From: Streptococcus mitis
GTDB taxonomy: Bacteria > Bacillota > Bacilli > Lactobacillales > Streptococcaceae
Length of the DNA stretch: 64,000 nt
NCBI RefSeq assembly: GCF_000722765.2
Contig: NZ_CP028415.1
Span: forward strand, 1,432,501-1,496,500
Direction of reading: 5' to 3'
The translations under genes and the position numbers were made by a program. This document shows, piece by piece, positions 1 through 9,229 of this stretch (the first letter of the stretch is position 1; every line of letters begins with the position of its first letter). The notes under the pieces were generated by a model. That model had not been told where the DNA came from. It ran no database searches and was given only the letters and a program-made list of their open reading frames with translations.

Positions 1-3000
1 AACAACTTTGTATCCTGGAATTACTTCAGATGGTGTCTTTCCATCTTTAGATGGAATTAATTCAGTTTCTTTTCCATCTTTACCTACAACCACAAATTTA
101 GTATCTGGACGAACTGTTGGAGTGTAGGTAGCTGTTACTGGTGTACCGTTCTTATCTACACGTTTAACTGTTACTCCTGTTGCTTTACCTACGAAGTTAG
201 GTTCTGGAGTGAAGGTTACTTTACCGTTTTCATCGATTGTGTATGTTCCTTCGCCTGGTACTTTCTTCTCAGTTGTGCCATCGTCAAATGTTGGTTTAAC
301 AGTTTCATCGATTGGTACATTAGGGTTTCCTGGTTTGAATTCAGGTGTTCCTGTTTGTGGTTGCCCTTTAGGTCCTTCAGATTCTGCAGGTGTTCCTTCT
401 GGAGTTACTGGAGTTACTGTTGGGGTGTATTTAGCTGTTACTGGTGTACCATTCTTATCTACACGTTTAACGGTTACTCCTGTACCTGTTCCTGTGAACG
501 TCTTCTCTGGGGTGAAGGTTACTGTGCCATCTGGTGCTACTGTGTATGTTCCTTCACCTGGGATAACTTTTTCTTTTGATCCATCTTCGAAGGTTGCTGG
601 TACTTCATCATCCATTGGTACGTCTGGATTACCTGGTGTGAAGGTTGGTTTGCCGTTTTGTTCTTTACCTTGGATGTCTGTTGTTTCAGCAGGGTCTGCA
701 GTTGGAGTTACTGGAGTTACTGTTGGAGTGTATTTAGCTGTTACTGGTGTTCCATTCTTATCTACACGCTTAACTGTTACTCCTGTTCCTTTTCCTGTGA
801 ATGTCTTCTCTGGGGTGAAGGTTACTGTGCCATCTGGTGCTACTGTGTATGCTCCTTCACCTGGGATGACTTTTTCTTTTGATCCATCTTCGAAGGTTGC
901 TGGTACTTCATCATCCATTGGTACGTCTGGGTTTCCTGGTGTGAAGGTTGGTTTACCGTTTTGTTCTTTACCTTGGATATCTGTTGTTTCAGCTGGATCT
1001 GCAGTTGGGGTTACTGGGGTTACGTTTGGTGTGTATTTAGCTGTTACTGGTGTACCATTCTTGTCTACACGCTTAACTGTTACGCCTGTTCCTTTTCCTG
1101 TGAATGTCTTCTCTGGGGTGAAGGTTACTGTGCCATCTGGTGCTACTGTGTATGTTCCTTCACCTGGGATAACTTTTTCTTTTGATCCATCTTCGAAGGT
1201 TGCTGGTACTTCATCATCCATTGGTACGTCTGGGTTTCCTGGTGTGAAGGTTGGTTTTCCGTTTTGTTCTTTACCTTGGATATCTGTTGTTTCAGCAGGG
1301 TCTGCAGTTGGAGTTACTGGAGTTACTGTTGGGGTGTATTTAGCTGTTACTGGTGTACCATTCTTATCTACACGCTTAACTGTTACGCCTGTTCCTTTAC
1401 CTGTGAATGTCTTCTCAGGTACGAATGTTACTGTTCCATCTGGTGCAACTGTATATGTTCCCTCACCTGGGATGACTTTTTCTTTTGATCCATCTTCGAA
1501 GGTTGCTGGTACTTCATCATCCATTGGTACTTCATCAGCACCTGGTGTGAAGGTTGGTTTACCTGTTTGTGTTTTACCTTGAATATCTGTTGTTTCAGCT
1601 GGGTCTGCGGTTGGAGTTACTGGGGTTACGTTTGGTGTGTATTTAGCTGTTACTGGTGTTCCGTTCTTATCTACACGCTTAACGGTTACTCCTGTACCTT
1701 TACCTGTGAATGTCTTCTCAGGGACGAATGTTACTGTTCCATCTGGTGCAACTGTATATGTTCCCTCACCTGGGATGACTTTTTCTTTTGATCCATCTTC
1801 GAAGGTTGCTGGTACTTCATCATTCATTGGTACTTCATTAGCACCTGGTGTGAAGGTTGGTTTACCTGTTTGTGTTTTACCTTGAATATCTGTTGTTTCT
1901 TTTGGCTCAGCTGTTGGTGTAACTGGGGTTACTGTTGGGGTGTATGTTGTTTCTACCTTAGTTCCGTTAGTATCCTTCGCTACAACTTTCGCTGGATCTG
2001 GTGTACCTGTGAAGTCTTTGTTTGGTTGGAATGTAATTACTCCTGTTGTTGGATCAATTGTGTATGTTCCAACTTCCTTGCCATCTTTAAGAGCTGGCAT
2101 TGTGGTTACTTCATTACCACTTGGGTCTACCAATTTAACAGTTGTCTTATCAATTGGGGCTACTTCGTCACCTTTTTTGAACATTGTCTCAGTTTCTTGA
2201 GTTTGTGGTTGACCTTGTTTTCCAGATGTTTCTTTTGGTTCTGCTGTTGGTGTAACTGGGGTTACTGTTGGGGTGTATGTTGTTTCTACTTTTGTTCCAT
2301 TAGTATCCTTCGCTACAACCTTAGCTGGATCTGGTGTACCTGTGAAGTCTTTGTTTGGTTGGAATGTGATTACTCCTGTTGTTGGATCGATTGTGTATGT
2401 TCCAACTTCTTTTCCATCTTTTGTTGCTGGAAGAGTTGTTACTTCGTTACCACTTGGGTCTACCAATTTAACAGTTGTCTTATCAATTGGGGCTACTTCG
2501 TCACCTTTTTTGAACATTGTCTCAGTTTCTTGAGTTTGTGGTTGACCTTGTTTGCCAGATGTTTCTTTCGGTGTTGCCGTTGGAACTACTGGTGTTACCG
2601 TTGGTGTGTAAGTTGCTGTAGCAGGTGTTCCATTCTTATCCTTAACTTCAACAGTTGCTGGATCTGGAGTACCAACAAAGTCTTTGTTTGGTTTGAATGT
2701 TACAACACCTGTTAATGGATCGATTACGTATTTACCAACTTCTTTTCCATCTTTTGTTGCTGGAATTTCTGTTGACTCTACTGGTTGTCCATTTACTACG
2801 AATTTAGCTGGTTGCTCTGCTGTAATTGTGATTGGTGCTGTTTCATCACCTTGAGTAAATCTAGGAGTTCCTGTTTGTTCTTGTCCTTGTTTACCACTTG
2901 AAGTTACACCTTCTCCTGTTGGAGTTACTGGTGTTACTTTTGGAGTATAAGACCCTTTTGAAGTAACTGGAACTTTGTTTCCTTCTGAGTCAGTTGCTGT

Positions 3001-6000
3001 TACTGATACTTGTACATTAACACCTTTAGCTTTTCCTGTAAATGTTGGAAGTGGTTCAAATGTTACTACACCTGTTGTTGGATTGATTGAGTATGTTCCT
3101 TCTCCATCAACTACCACTTTACCTTCAGTATTAGCTCCTTCTAGAGAATATGCAGCTGTTGTCCAATCTACATTTGTTCCATCAGGTGTATTAGTTGTAG
3201 TGTTTAGTTCTTCAAAACGCTCTTTTCCAGAAATAGATGTCTGCGTTTGACCTTGTTTACCAGTCGTTTCATCATCAGCTGGGTCAATTCCATATACAGT
3301 TGGTGTATAGGTATTTGAAACTGGTACTGTTACTGGGTTACCTGACTCGTCATTAAATGTCACATCTGCTGCTACTGTGATAGGAGCTGCTGTACCTACA
3401 AATCCTTCTACTGGAGTGAAACTTACTTCACCTGTCGTTGGATCTACTGTATAAGTTCCTTGATCAGTTGTTACTGAAGAAACTTTATTTCCTGTTGTTG
3501 GATCTACTAGTTTGTAATCTGATACTGTAGTTCCTTCTTTTCCATCATTGAAGTTATCTACCATTGAGTCAGTTTGTTTCTGACCTTGAGCTCCTGATGA
3601 TTTCTCTGGATCTGTTACTACGATGTAGTAAGTTGTTTCTGCTACTGCATCTTCTGTAACTTCACCAGCATCTGTTCCATCTACTGTTGGAGTTGTCACA
3701 ACACCGTTTGAATCTACTGCTCTTGCTGTTACTTTGTAACGTCCTTTTTGAGATAATACATAAGCATTAGCTCTAGCCAAGTTTGCTTCAGCTGCTGCTT
3801 TAAGGGCTGCACGCGCAGTTTCTACTGCTCTTTCAGCTTCTAAAGCTGCAGTACGTGTTGACTCTACTTCAGTATTTTTTGTTGATAGATTTGTTTGAGC
3901 TGTTGCTAATTGCGCTTCAATAGATGCTTTAAATTCTTTAACATGCGTAAGTTTTCTCTCTGCTAATTCTTGAGCTGTTGGAGAAATTGTACGTAATTTC
4001 AAGTTGTCTAATGCTGATTGAGCATCTTCTACCGTTCTTGTTGAACGATCTAATAGTTCTTGAAGACGTGCTAATTCATTTTGTGATTCTTGTTGTTCTT
4101 TTACAGCTGTTGCTGCCGCTTGAGTTTTAGCTGCTGCTGTACGTTGCGCTTGAATATAAGCCGTTTCTTCTGCTTGAGCTCCATCAAAAGTAGTTACTGT
4201 GCCATCTGGTGCAGTTGCTGTTACTTTTGTCTTAATAGTATCAGAATCTGTTGCTGATGTTTTATCATCGATTGTATCCGCGAATGCTACATTTGCTTTA
4301 GTTGACTTGATTAAGTCTACTGATGTACCTTTTGCTTCTGAATAACTTGTTGAAGTTCCTGTTGGTTTAGCATTTTGAATTGATGCTACGTCTGTTGAGC
4401 TTGCTTCACGGTATGCTACATACCCTTTAAATCCTGATGCTGTTTCAATTTCCCAACCAGCATTTGATTGTTTAGCTGTTACTGCTGTACCGTCAGAAGA
4501 TGTCCATTGGTTTGTTACTGAGTCATAGCTTACTGTAACTACCATTCCTTGTTCTGAAGATGTATTATCCTTTTTAACTAGAGTCTCTGTACGTGTAACA
4601 TTACCTACTGCTGTTACCTCACCATTTTTACGGATTTCAGCAATTTTGTCTGCTAGTGTTGACGCTGAAGATGTTGCATTCCATGTACGTTCAAATTCAT
4701 AAACAACGAACTTAACATCACCATTTGCTTGCGCATCTGTATATACACGACGTTCAATAAGAGTTGATGTACCATTACCATTGTCTCTTAACTCATAAGC
4801 TTTTTCAGTCGGTAATGAATATTTACCTGTTGCACGGTTAAATTCCGCTCTATATGTAGTACCTGCTGCATCAGTTACCATGGCAAATTCACGCTGGATG
4901 TTTGCTTTCACCTTATCAGTTGTGACTTTTGATACAATACTATCCACACCAACGTATTTTGTAGATTCTGGTGTTACAGTTAAGTTAAGAGTTGAATCTC
5001 CTGTTGTAGATGCAGCTCCTAATACCGTACCTTCTTGTACAGCTGTGTTTGTAGTACCTGCTGCAACTGTCCAGTTACCATCTTTAACTACAAGTTTTGT
5101 AACAGTTCCATCTGGCATTGTAATTTCAGCTTTGTTAGCACCTTTTGAAATTGACACAGGTACAGTTGTTGCATAGGCTTCAACATTCTTAACAGTAATC
5201 TTAGGCGCTACTGCAATTGTAATATTTTCATGAGCTTCTTGACCATACATATTCCAATCCTGATTTTTCGCATTGGTTGTATTGTTATAGTCTTTGGCAT
5301 AAACAGATGCTGTGAAAATCCCAGCTTCACTTGCTGTTCCTGTAATATCTCCTGTTTTTGGATTATAACTTAATCCTGGTACAACATCATTTATTGAAGT
5401 TGTACTTCCCGTATAATTCCCGTTTATGGCTGTGTGGGCTGTGACCGTTTGTGGTCCGTTCTCAGTATTTACTTTAGAACCATCAACTGCAGTAAAGGTT
5501 GCTCCGTTCGTGCCTCCAGTAGCAGTTTTTGAACCGGCAACAACTTTTTCTCCATTACTTCTGTATACATAACCAGCTCTTTCATCACGAGTCATTCCAT
5601 CATTATCAACATATTTAATATTATGATTAACTTGGTCGCCTATTGTTACTAATTTTGATTTTCCTTGAATAAGTGGTGCAGATGAATCTTGCCATCCAAT
5701 CCATCCAGCTGTTAAGTCTCTGAAAGTAACTTGCTGAGTAGCTCCACCTTTCTCTACAGTTACAATATAGCGCATGTCATATACACCGTTTTGAAGAGTA
5801 GATGCTATATATCCTTCTACAGTATCTGTAGTTGCGTTATAACCTAATCCTGGCGGTAAGTTACTCGCTTGAATGTTTGCAATTGTGTATCCTGCAGCAG
5901 TTGCCTCTGGTGATAAACTAAAACGTTTTTTTACATCTGTAAGATATACATAGTGATTTCCTTGTTCATAAGTATAACCATAGATTTCTGTAGCTAGATA

Positions 6001-7050
6001 CTCATAAGCACCTCCTGCACCCCATACATTATTGTTGTTAGGTTTACCAGTAGCACGAAGTTTCCCTTTCCATAGTTCTGCTTCACGTCCCACTTTTTGA
6101 GCTTCTGTTTTAGATAATGGAATATCTGTACGTCCACTTGTCCCGGCTTGTCCACTATTAACCGCAGGGACATCAGTGTTTTCAGATTGGTATCCATGAA
6201 CATAAATTTTGTAGTTAGCGTTACCATCTAGTACTTTGTAAGATTTACCTGTAGAACCAAGAAATTCACCATTTTCTTTTCTCAACTCTTTAGATGCAGC
6301 TGTATACCCTTCATTAGCTGAACGTAAGTGCGAGCCTTGGACTAGTTCTTTACCGTTACGTTCATCTTTTGAACCTGTGTTTTCGATAGCGTTTGAGTCA
6401 GATTTTTTCTCTGTGTTCTCAGCTTTTTTCCCTACAGTTTCTTTAGCATTTGTAGTGTCAACTGCTGGTGTTTCTTTTTTCTCAGCTGGTTTGTTTTGTA
6501 GTTTTGAGTTTACAGTTGTTACAAGTTTGTTGTAAGCAGCTTTCAATTCCTCTTGACTTGTAGCACTTGAAAGAGCTGCCTTAGCTGACTCCAAGTCAGC
6601 ACTCAAAAGAGCCAAACTTTCGTCCGTCTTGTTTGCATATTTTCCAGCAGCGAGTTTCCCAGCTACTTCATTCACATAAGACTCAAGTTGAGACTTGTCT
6701 AGTTTAGGCGCAGCTTCTTCTTTTGTAACTTCTTCAGCAGATTTTGGTGCGTCTTCCTTTTTAGATTCTTCTACTTTAGGAGTCGCTACTTCAGGCTTAG
6801 TTTCCTCTACTTTTACTTCCTTCGCAGTTTCTACTTTAGCCGTTGCTCCATTCTCTTCAGCATTAGGTGATACTACTGCCACACCAGGAACATTTCCATT
6901 AACTGCTGTTTCTGAGGCCGATACTGCACCATTTCCAAGGAACATCAATCCAGCCGCAATCGCTACTGAGGCTGCTCCAAAACTATATTTACGAATCCCA
7001 TAACGGATGTATTTTTCTACTCTAAAATCTTGTTGTTGCTTGCCTTTCAT
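1..7050 (-). CDS. Giant YSIRK-type cell-wall adhesin with CshA-type fibril repeats (C-terminus outside window)
   Basis: At least 2350 codons are open on the minus strand and run off the left edge, so the cell-wall sorting signal is not visible. The ATG at 7050 follows a strong SD (AGGAGGT, 7061-7067). Residues 1-45 are a YSIRK-type signal peptide (YGIRKYSFGAASVAI at 17-31, cleavage near VSA). A Lys/Glu/Ala-rich stretch and a FIVAR-like helical segment lie at about 100-190. An aromatic non-repeat region with an Ig-like segment follows, then a long Ala/Glu-rich coiled-coil-like stretch at about 960-1095. From about 1140 onward there are tandem CshA-type units with the hallmark GTYTIDPTTGVVTF...GTP...TYTPTVTPVTPT. 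CshA-family proteins form surface fibrils that mediate adhesion. The sequence shows the architecture; adhesion is inferred from the family. The gene is transcribed toward the left edge and its terminator is not in view. Confidence 0.9.
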   Translation of the reverse strand, partial: MKGKQQQDFRVEKYIRYGIRKYSFGAASVAIAAGLMFLGNGAVSASETAVNGNVPGVAVVSPNAEENGATAKVETAKEVKVEETKPEVATPKVEESKKEDAPKSAEEVTKEEAAPKLDKSQLESYVNEVAGKLAAGKYANKTDESLALLSADLESAKAALSSATSQEELKAAYNKLVTTVNSKLQNKPAEKKETPAVDTTNAKETVGKKAENTEKKSDSNAIENTGSKDERNGKELVQGSHLRSANEGYTAASKELRKENGEFLGSTGKSYKVLDGNANYKIYVHGYQSENTDVPAVNSGQAGTSGRTDIPLSKTEAQKVGREAELWKGKLRATGKPNNNNVWGAGGAYEYLATEIYGYTYEQGNHYVYLTDVKKRFSLSPEATAAGYTIANIQASNLPPGLGYNATTDTVEGYIASTLQNGVYDMRYIVTVEKGGATQQVTFRDLTAGWIGWQDSSAPLIQGKSKLVTIGDQVNHNIKYVDNDGMTRDERAGYVYRSNGEKVVAGSKTATGGTNGATFTAVDGSKVNTENGPQTVTAHTAINGNYTGSTTSINDVVPGLSYNPKTGDITGTASEAGIFTASVYAKDYNNTTNAKNQDWNMYGQEAHENITIAVAPKITVKNVEAYATTVPVSISKGANKAEITMPDGTVTKLVVKDGNWTVAAGTTNTAVQEGTVLGAASTTGDSTLNLTVTPESTKYVGVDSIVSKVTTDKVKANIQREFAMVTDAAGTTYRAEFNRATGKYSLPTEKAYELRDNGNGTSTLIERRVYTDAQANGDVKFVVYEFERTWNATSSASTLADKIAEIRKNGEVTAVGNVTRTETLVKKDNTSSEQGMVVTVSYDSVTNQWTSSDGTAVTAKQSNAGWEIETASGFKGYVAYREASSTDVASIQNAKPTGTSTSYSEAKGTSVDLIKSTKANVAFADTIDDKTSATDSDTIKTKVTATAPDGTVTTFDGAQAEETAYIQAQRTAAAKTQAAATAVKEQQESQNELARLQELLDRSTRTVEDAQSALDNLKLRTISPTAQELAERKLTHVKEFKASIEAQLATAQTNLSTKNTEVESTRTAALEAERAVETARAALKAAAEANLARANAYVLSQKGRYKVTARAVDSNGVVTTPTVDGTDAGEVTEDAVAETTYYIVVTDPEKSSGAQGQKQTDSMVDNFNDGKEGTTVSDYKLVDPTTGNKVSSVTTDQGTYTVDPTTGEVSFTPVEGFVGTAAPITVAADVTFNDESGNPVTVPVSNTYTPTVYGIDPADDETTGKQGQTQTSISGKERFEELNTTTNTPDGTNVDWTTAAYSLEGANTEGKVVVDGEGTYSINPTTGVVTFEPLPTFTGKAKGVNVQVSVTATDSEGNKVPVTSKGSYTPKVTPVTPTGEGVTSSGKQGQEQTGTPRFTQGDETAPITITAEQPAKFVVNGQPVESTEIPATKDGKEVGKYVIDPLTGVVTFKPNKDFVGTPDPATVEVKDKNGTPATATYTPTVTPVVPTATPKETSGKQGQPQTQETETMFKKGDEVAPIDKTTVKLVDPSGNEVTTLPATKDGKEVGTYTIDPTTGVITFQPNKDFTGTPDPAKVVAKDTNGTKVETTYTPTVTPVTPTAEPKETSGKQGQPQTQETETMFKKGDEVAPIDKTTVKLVDPSGNEVTTMPALKDGKEVGTYTIDPTTGVITFQPNKDFTGTPDPAKVVAKDTNGTKVETTYTPTVTPVTPTAEPKETTDIQGKTQTGKPTFTPGANEVPMNDEVPATFEDGSKEKVIPGEGTYTVAPDGTVTFVPEKTFTGKGTGVTVKRVDKNGTPVTAKYTPNVTPVTPTADPAETTDIQGKTQTGKPTFTPGADEVPMDDEVPATFEDGSKEKVIPGEGTYTVAPDGTVTFVPEKTFTGKGTGVTVKRVDKNGTPVTAKYTPTVTPVTPTADPAETTDIQGKEQNGKPTFTPGNPDVPMDDEVPATFEDGSKEKVIPGEGTYTVAPDGTVTFTPEKTFTGKGTGVTVKRVDKNGTPVTAKYTPNVTPVTPTADPAETTDIQGKEQNGKPTFTPGNPDVPMDDEVPATFEDGSKEKVIPGEGAYTVAPDGTVTFTPEKTFTGKGTGVTVKRVDKNGTPVTAKYTPTVTPVTPTADPAETTDIQGKEQNGKPTFTPGNPDVPMDDEVPATFEDGSKEKVIPGEGTYTVAPDGTVTFTPEKTFTGTGTGVTVKRVDKNGTPVTAKYTPTVTPVTPEGTPAESEGPKGQPQTGTPEFKPGNPNVPIDETVKPTFDDGTTEKKVPGEGTYTIDENGKVTFTPEPNFVGKATGVTVKRVDKNGTPVTATYTPTVRPDTKFVVVGKDGKETELIPSKDGKTPSEVIPGYKVV
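355..1869. repeat. Five 303-bp tandem coding repeats (101-aa fibril units)
   Basis: Unit starts recur exactly every 303 bp at about 355, 658, 961, 1264 and 1567. The units are nearly identical at the nucleotide level, each encoding about 101 residues with the same KVTVTFED/YTPTVTPVTPT-like pattern. A more diverged unit occupies the first 350 bp. Near identity at synonymous sites points to recent copy-number change or gene conversion, and to fibril-length variation between strains. This is also a likely place for assembly collapse. Confidence 0.9.
1870..2535. repeat. Two 333-bp tandem coding repeats (111-aa fibril units)
   Basis: Two units offset by exactly 333 bp (for example 1940 and 2273) are almost identical. 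They encode a longer repeat variant with the segment FQPNKDFTGTPDPAKVV. Older, more diverged units continue up to about 3630. The repeat array is thus layered: old units near the coiled coil, homogenised units toward the C-terminus. Confidence 0.85.
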
Positions 7051-7104
7051 CGAGACTAACAACCTCCTTTTATTTTTATCATGTTAATTCGTAAACTAAA
7101 CCAT

Positions 7105-7136
7105 AAAAATTCCTCTTTCAAAACTCAAAAGAGGAA
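7105..7136 (-). terminator. Terminator-like hairpin inside the 5' leader of the adhesin gene
   Basis: On the minus strand the arms TTCCTCTTT (7128-7136) and AAAGAGGAA (7110-7118) pair perfectly and are followed by five T. It lies between the promoter and the start codon, so it looks like an intrinsic terminator in the untranslated leader. A 9-bp outer helix, ATGTTAATT (7081-7089) with AATTAACAT (7151-7159), encloses it. This suggests attenuation, although no known riboswitch class is recognised. Confidence 0.6.
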
Positions 7137-7167
7137 AATTTATCATCCACAATTAACATGCATAATT

Positions 7168-7196
7168 ATAATATCACGTTTTAAAACATTTTGCAA
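7168..7196 (-). promoter_or_regulatory. Promoter of the adhesin gene
   Basis: A TTGCAA -35 box (7191-7196) and a TATTAT -10 box (7168-7173) are separated by 17 bp. The predicted start near 7161 gives a leader of about 110 nt that begins at the outer helix described for the hairpin at 7105-7136. Confidence 0.65.
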
Positions 7197-7618
7197 TTTT
7201 TTTGTTTTGAAATATAAAATTTCTTTTAAACTTTCGCTTTTTATTTTATGTTTTTTAGTTTTTACAGTTAGATTTTTTTTTTTGCGAATTTTATTCTATT
7301 ATATGAATAGTTTCATTCGTATTTTAAAATTATAATTTTTTTAAGTATTATTTACAATTTTAACTCATTTAAAATTTAATTATAAAAACCGTATTTTTAT
7401 GATTTATGCAAGTGAATAAACTGCTCTTATAGAGGTTTATACCTCATCTATATTGGTATTTATAAAATCTTCCTGTTTCTATATACTAAAGATGCTGATT
7501 TATCGAAACAGTTTATTATTCGGTTTTTGGCTTTTCCTCAAAAATTTTCAATTAAACAATGCCATGCCACTCTCTAAAATTTTTAGCTATTTTTCTAATT
7601 AGACAAAAAACTGTCTAT
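7197..7618. other. AT-rich intergenic DNA with no recognisable gene
   Basis: About 420 bp of very AT-rich sequence upstream of the adhesin promoter. Short reading frames here have no ribosome binding site and a composition expected by chance. No RNA gene or repeat was recognised. Long A/T tracts next to the -35 box could act as UP-element-like DNA, which is inference only. Confidence 0.5.
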
Positions 7619-7700
7619 ATAAAAAAAGGAAGGACGAAATGTGTCCTTTCTCAATCTTAGCTGACTTCAACCCACTAAAGTTGACAAACATACTAAGATT
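7619..7700 (-). ncRNA. Structured element with its own terminator hairpin (possible small RNA or tandem terminator)
   Basis: Read on the minus strand, outer arms AATCTTAG and CTAAGATT (7693-7700 and 7653-7660) enclose a second hairpin (GTCAAC with GTTGAA). Then comes AAGGAC-loop-GTCCTT (7643-7648 with 7630-7635) and a T-run. It lies just beyond the rplKA terminator. A TATAAT-like box near 7721 has no good -35. It may be a small RNA or a second terminator; no family was recognised. Confidence 0.35.
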
Positions 7701-7737
7701 AGTAGTGAAGAAATCCCCTATAGATATTATAGAGTCC

Positions 7738-7763
7738 AAAAAACGAGCACTTTCGTACTCGTT
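7738..7763 (-). terminator. Intrinsic terminator of rplK-rplA
   Basis: On the minus strand a 9-bp stem (AACGAGTAC with GTGCTCGTT) is capped by a GAAA tetraloop and followed by six T. It begins 20 bp after the rplA stop codon. Confidence 0.9.
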
Positions 7764-7782
7764 CTCAGATATAAACTACTGA

Positions 7783-8472
7783 TTAAAGTGAGTTTACGTC
7801 AACTTTGATACCAACACCTTGAGTAGTTGTGATCGTCAAGTTTGTTACGTAAGTTCCTTTAGCTGTAGCTGGTTTTGCTTTTTGGATTGTTTCGTTGAAA
7901 GCTTTGAAGTTTTCAACCAATTTTTCAGCTTCAAATGATACTTTACCGATGATTGCTTGAACGTTACCTGCACGGTCAGCACGGTAAGTGATTTTACCAC
8001 CTTTAGACTCTTCAACTGCTTTAGCAACATCCATTGTTACAGTACCAGTTTTAGGGTTTGGCATCAAGTTACGTGGTCCAAGGACACGTCCAAGACGTCC
8101 AACAAGAGCCATCATGTCAGGTGTAGCGATAACTACGTCGAAGTCCAACCAACCGTCGTTGATTTTAGCAACAAGGTCATCTTCACCAACAAAGTCTGCA
8201 CCAGCAGCTTTTGCTTCTTCAGCTTTTGCACCACGTGCGAAAACAAGAACGCGTGAAGTTTTACCAGTACCGTTTGGCAATACCATTGCTCCACGGATTT
8301 GTTGGTCAGCTTTTTTAACGTCGATGTTCAAGTTGTAAGCAACTTCTACAGTTGCGTCAAATTTTGCAAAGTTAGTTTCTTTTGCAAGTGCTACAGCTTC
8401 TTCTACGCTGTATGCTTTTGTGCTGTCAATTTTCTCAAGAGCAGCACGAAGTTGTTTGCTTTTTTTAGCCAT
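7783..8472 (-). CDS. rplA: 50S ribosomal protein L1
   Basis: A 229-aa protein of normal length for bacterial L1. It contains the L1 signature [16 protein letters not shown] (131-146) and the RNA-binding N-terminal segment. L1 forms the mobile stalk at the ribosomal E site, contacts helices 76-78 of 23S rRNA, and in many bacteria represses its own operon by binding a mimic of that rRNA site in the mRNA. The SD is AAGGAG before the ATG at 8472. It lies downstream of rplK in the usual L11-L1 order. The unusually long 207-bp spacer between the genes holds its own structured leader. Identification is secure. Confidence 0.98.
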
Positions 8473-8679
8473 TTTCTATTCTCCTTGTAAGTGGTTCAAT
8501 CGATTTTCATCTCCCACGTCACTCCTCGAAATGATGAAGTCTTGCGGGTTTTCAGTCTATTAACTTTCTTTTCCTACTTCGTTAAGCTCCCTTGATATAC
8601 TCAAGTACAAGCATCAGTCACTTGCCTAGTATGAAAAGCAACTAATAGACTGCTGTGAGATTTTCTACTGTGTTATTGA
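8473..8679 (-). promoter_or_regulatory. Structured rplK-rplA spacer with an L1-site-like motif
   Basis: This 207-bp spacer contains no gene. Long-range arms CAGTCTATTA (8643-8652 on the minus strand) and TAATAGACTG (8553-8562) can close a large fold. Just before the rplA SD lies GTGGGAGATGAAAATC (8517-8502), followed by CCAC (8494-8491), which can pair with GTGG. The motif matches the rplK leader motif at 14 of 16 positions and resembles the GTGGGAG of 23S rRNA helix 76. A translational L1 control site is inferred. Confidence 0.55.
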
Positions 8680-9105
8680 TTAGTCAACAACAGTGAATCC
8701 CATAGAACGAGCAGTACCTTCGATCATACGCATTGCAGACTCAATGTTTGCTGCGTTCAAATCTGGCATCTTAGTTTCTGCAATTTCTTGTACTTGTGCA
8801 CGAGTAACTGTAGCAACTTTAGTTTTGTTAGGTGTACCTGATCCTTTTTCAACACCTGCAGCTTTTTTCAAAAGAACAGCAGCTGGTGGTGTTTTAGTGA
8901 TGAAAGTAAATGATTTATCTTCGTAAACTGAGATAACAACTGGAATAATCATACCAGCTTGGTCAGCTGTACGAGCGTTGAACTCTTTTGTGAATCCCAT
9001 GATGTTGATACCAGCTTGACCAAGAGCAGGTCCAACTGGTGGAGCTGGTGTAGCTTTACCAGCAGGGATTTGCAATTTTACAAGTTTTTCGACTTTTTTA
9101 GCCAT
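8680..9105 (-). CDS. rplK: 50S ribosomal protein L11
   Basis: A 141-aa protein with the L11 N-terminal domain ([20 protein letters not shown] at 12-31) and the C-terminal rRNA-binding domain. L11 binds the GTPase-associated centre of 23S rRNA and is needed for the stringent response through RelA-type enzymes. The SD AGGAGG lies a few bases before the ATG at 9105. It is the first gene of the rplK-rplA operon, with its own promoter and a hairpin leader upstream. Identification is secure. Confidence 0.98.
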   Translation of the reverse strand: MAKKVEKLVKLQIPAGKATPAPPVGPALGQAGINIMGFTKEFNARTADQAGMIIPVVISVYEDKSFTFITKTPPAAVLLKKAAGVEKGSGTPNKTKVATVTRAQVQEIAETKMPDLNAANIESAMRMIEGTARSMGFTVVD

Positions 9106-9119
9106 TTTTAAATCCTCCT

Positions 9120-9160
9120 TTGTGGTTTTGGCGGTAATTAAAGATTTTTACCTCCCACAA
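9120..9160 (-). promoter_or_regulatory. rplK leader hairpin resembling the L1-binding site
   Basis: Minus-strand arms TTGTGG (9160-9155) and CCACAA (9125-9120), with inner arms GGTAA (9152-9148) and TTACC (9137-9133), form a two-helix stem with an asymmetric internal loop, ending next to the SD. It contains GTGGGAGGTAAAAATC (9158-9143). The geometry and the GTGGGAGG core match how L11-operon leaders imitate the L1 site of 23S rRNA. Confidence 0.65.
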
Positions 9161-9183
9161 GTATGCTTTACACATACCTATCT

Positions 9184-9211
9184 ATTATACACTATTTATC
9201 TAGAATTGCAA
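9184..9211 (-). promoter_or_regulatory. Promoter of rplK-rplA
   Basis: TTGCAA (9206-9211) and a consensus TATAAT (9184-9189) are separated by 16 bp. Transcription would start about 17 bp before the leader hairpin. Confidence 0.75.
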
Positions 9212-9229
9212 GAGAAAAGTTTATTTTTT

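Noticed and set aside
209..3250. Long plus-strand reading frames with repetitive peptides across the adhesin gene
   Set aside because: They are codon-register shadows of the repeats on the minus strand, recurring with the same 303-bp period, without ribosome binding sites.
7081..7335. An 84-codon plus-strand frame rich in Phe and Leu upstream of the adhesin
   Set aside because: It lies in very AT-rich promoter DNA, has no SD, and overlaps the minus-strand leader and promoter.
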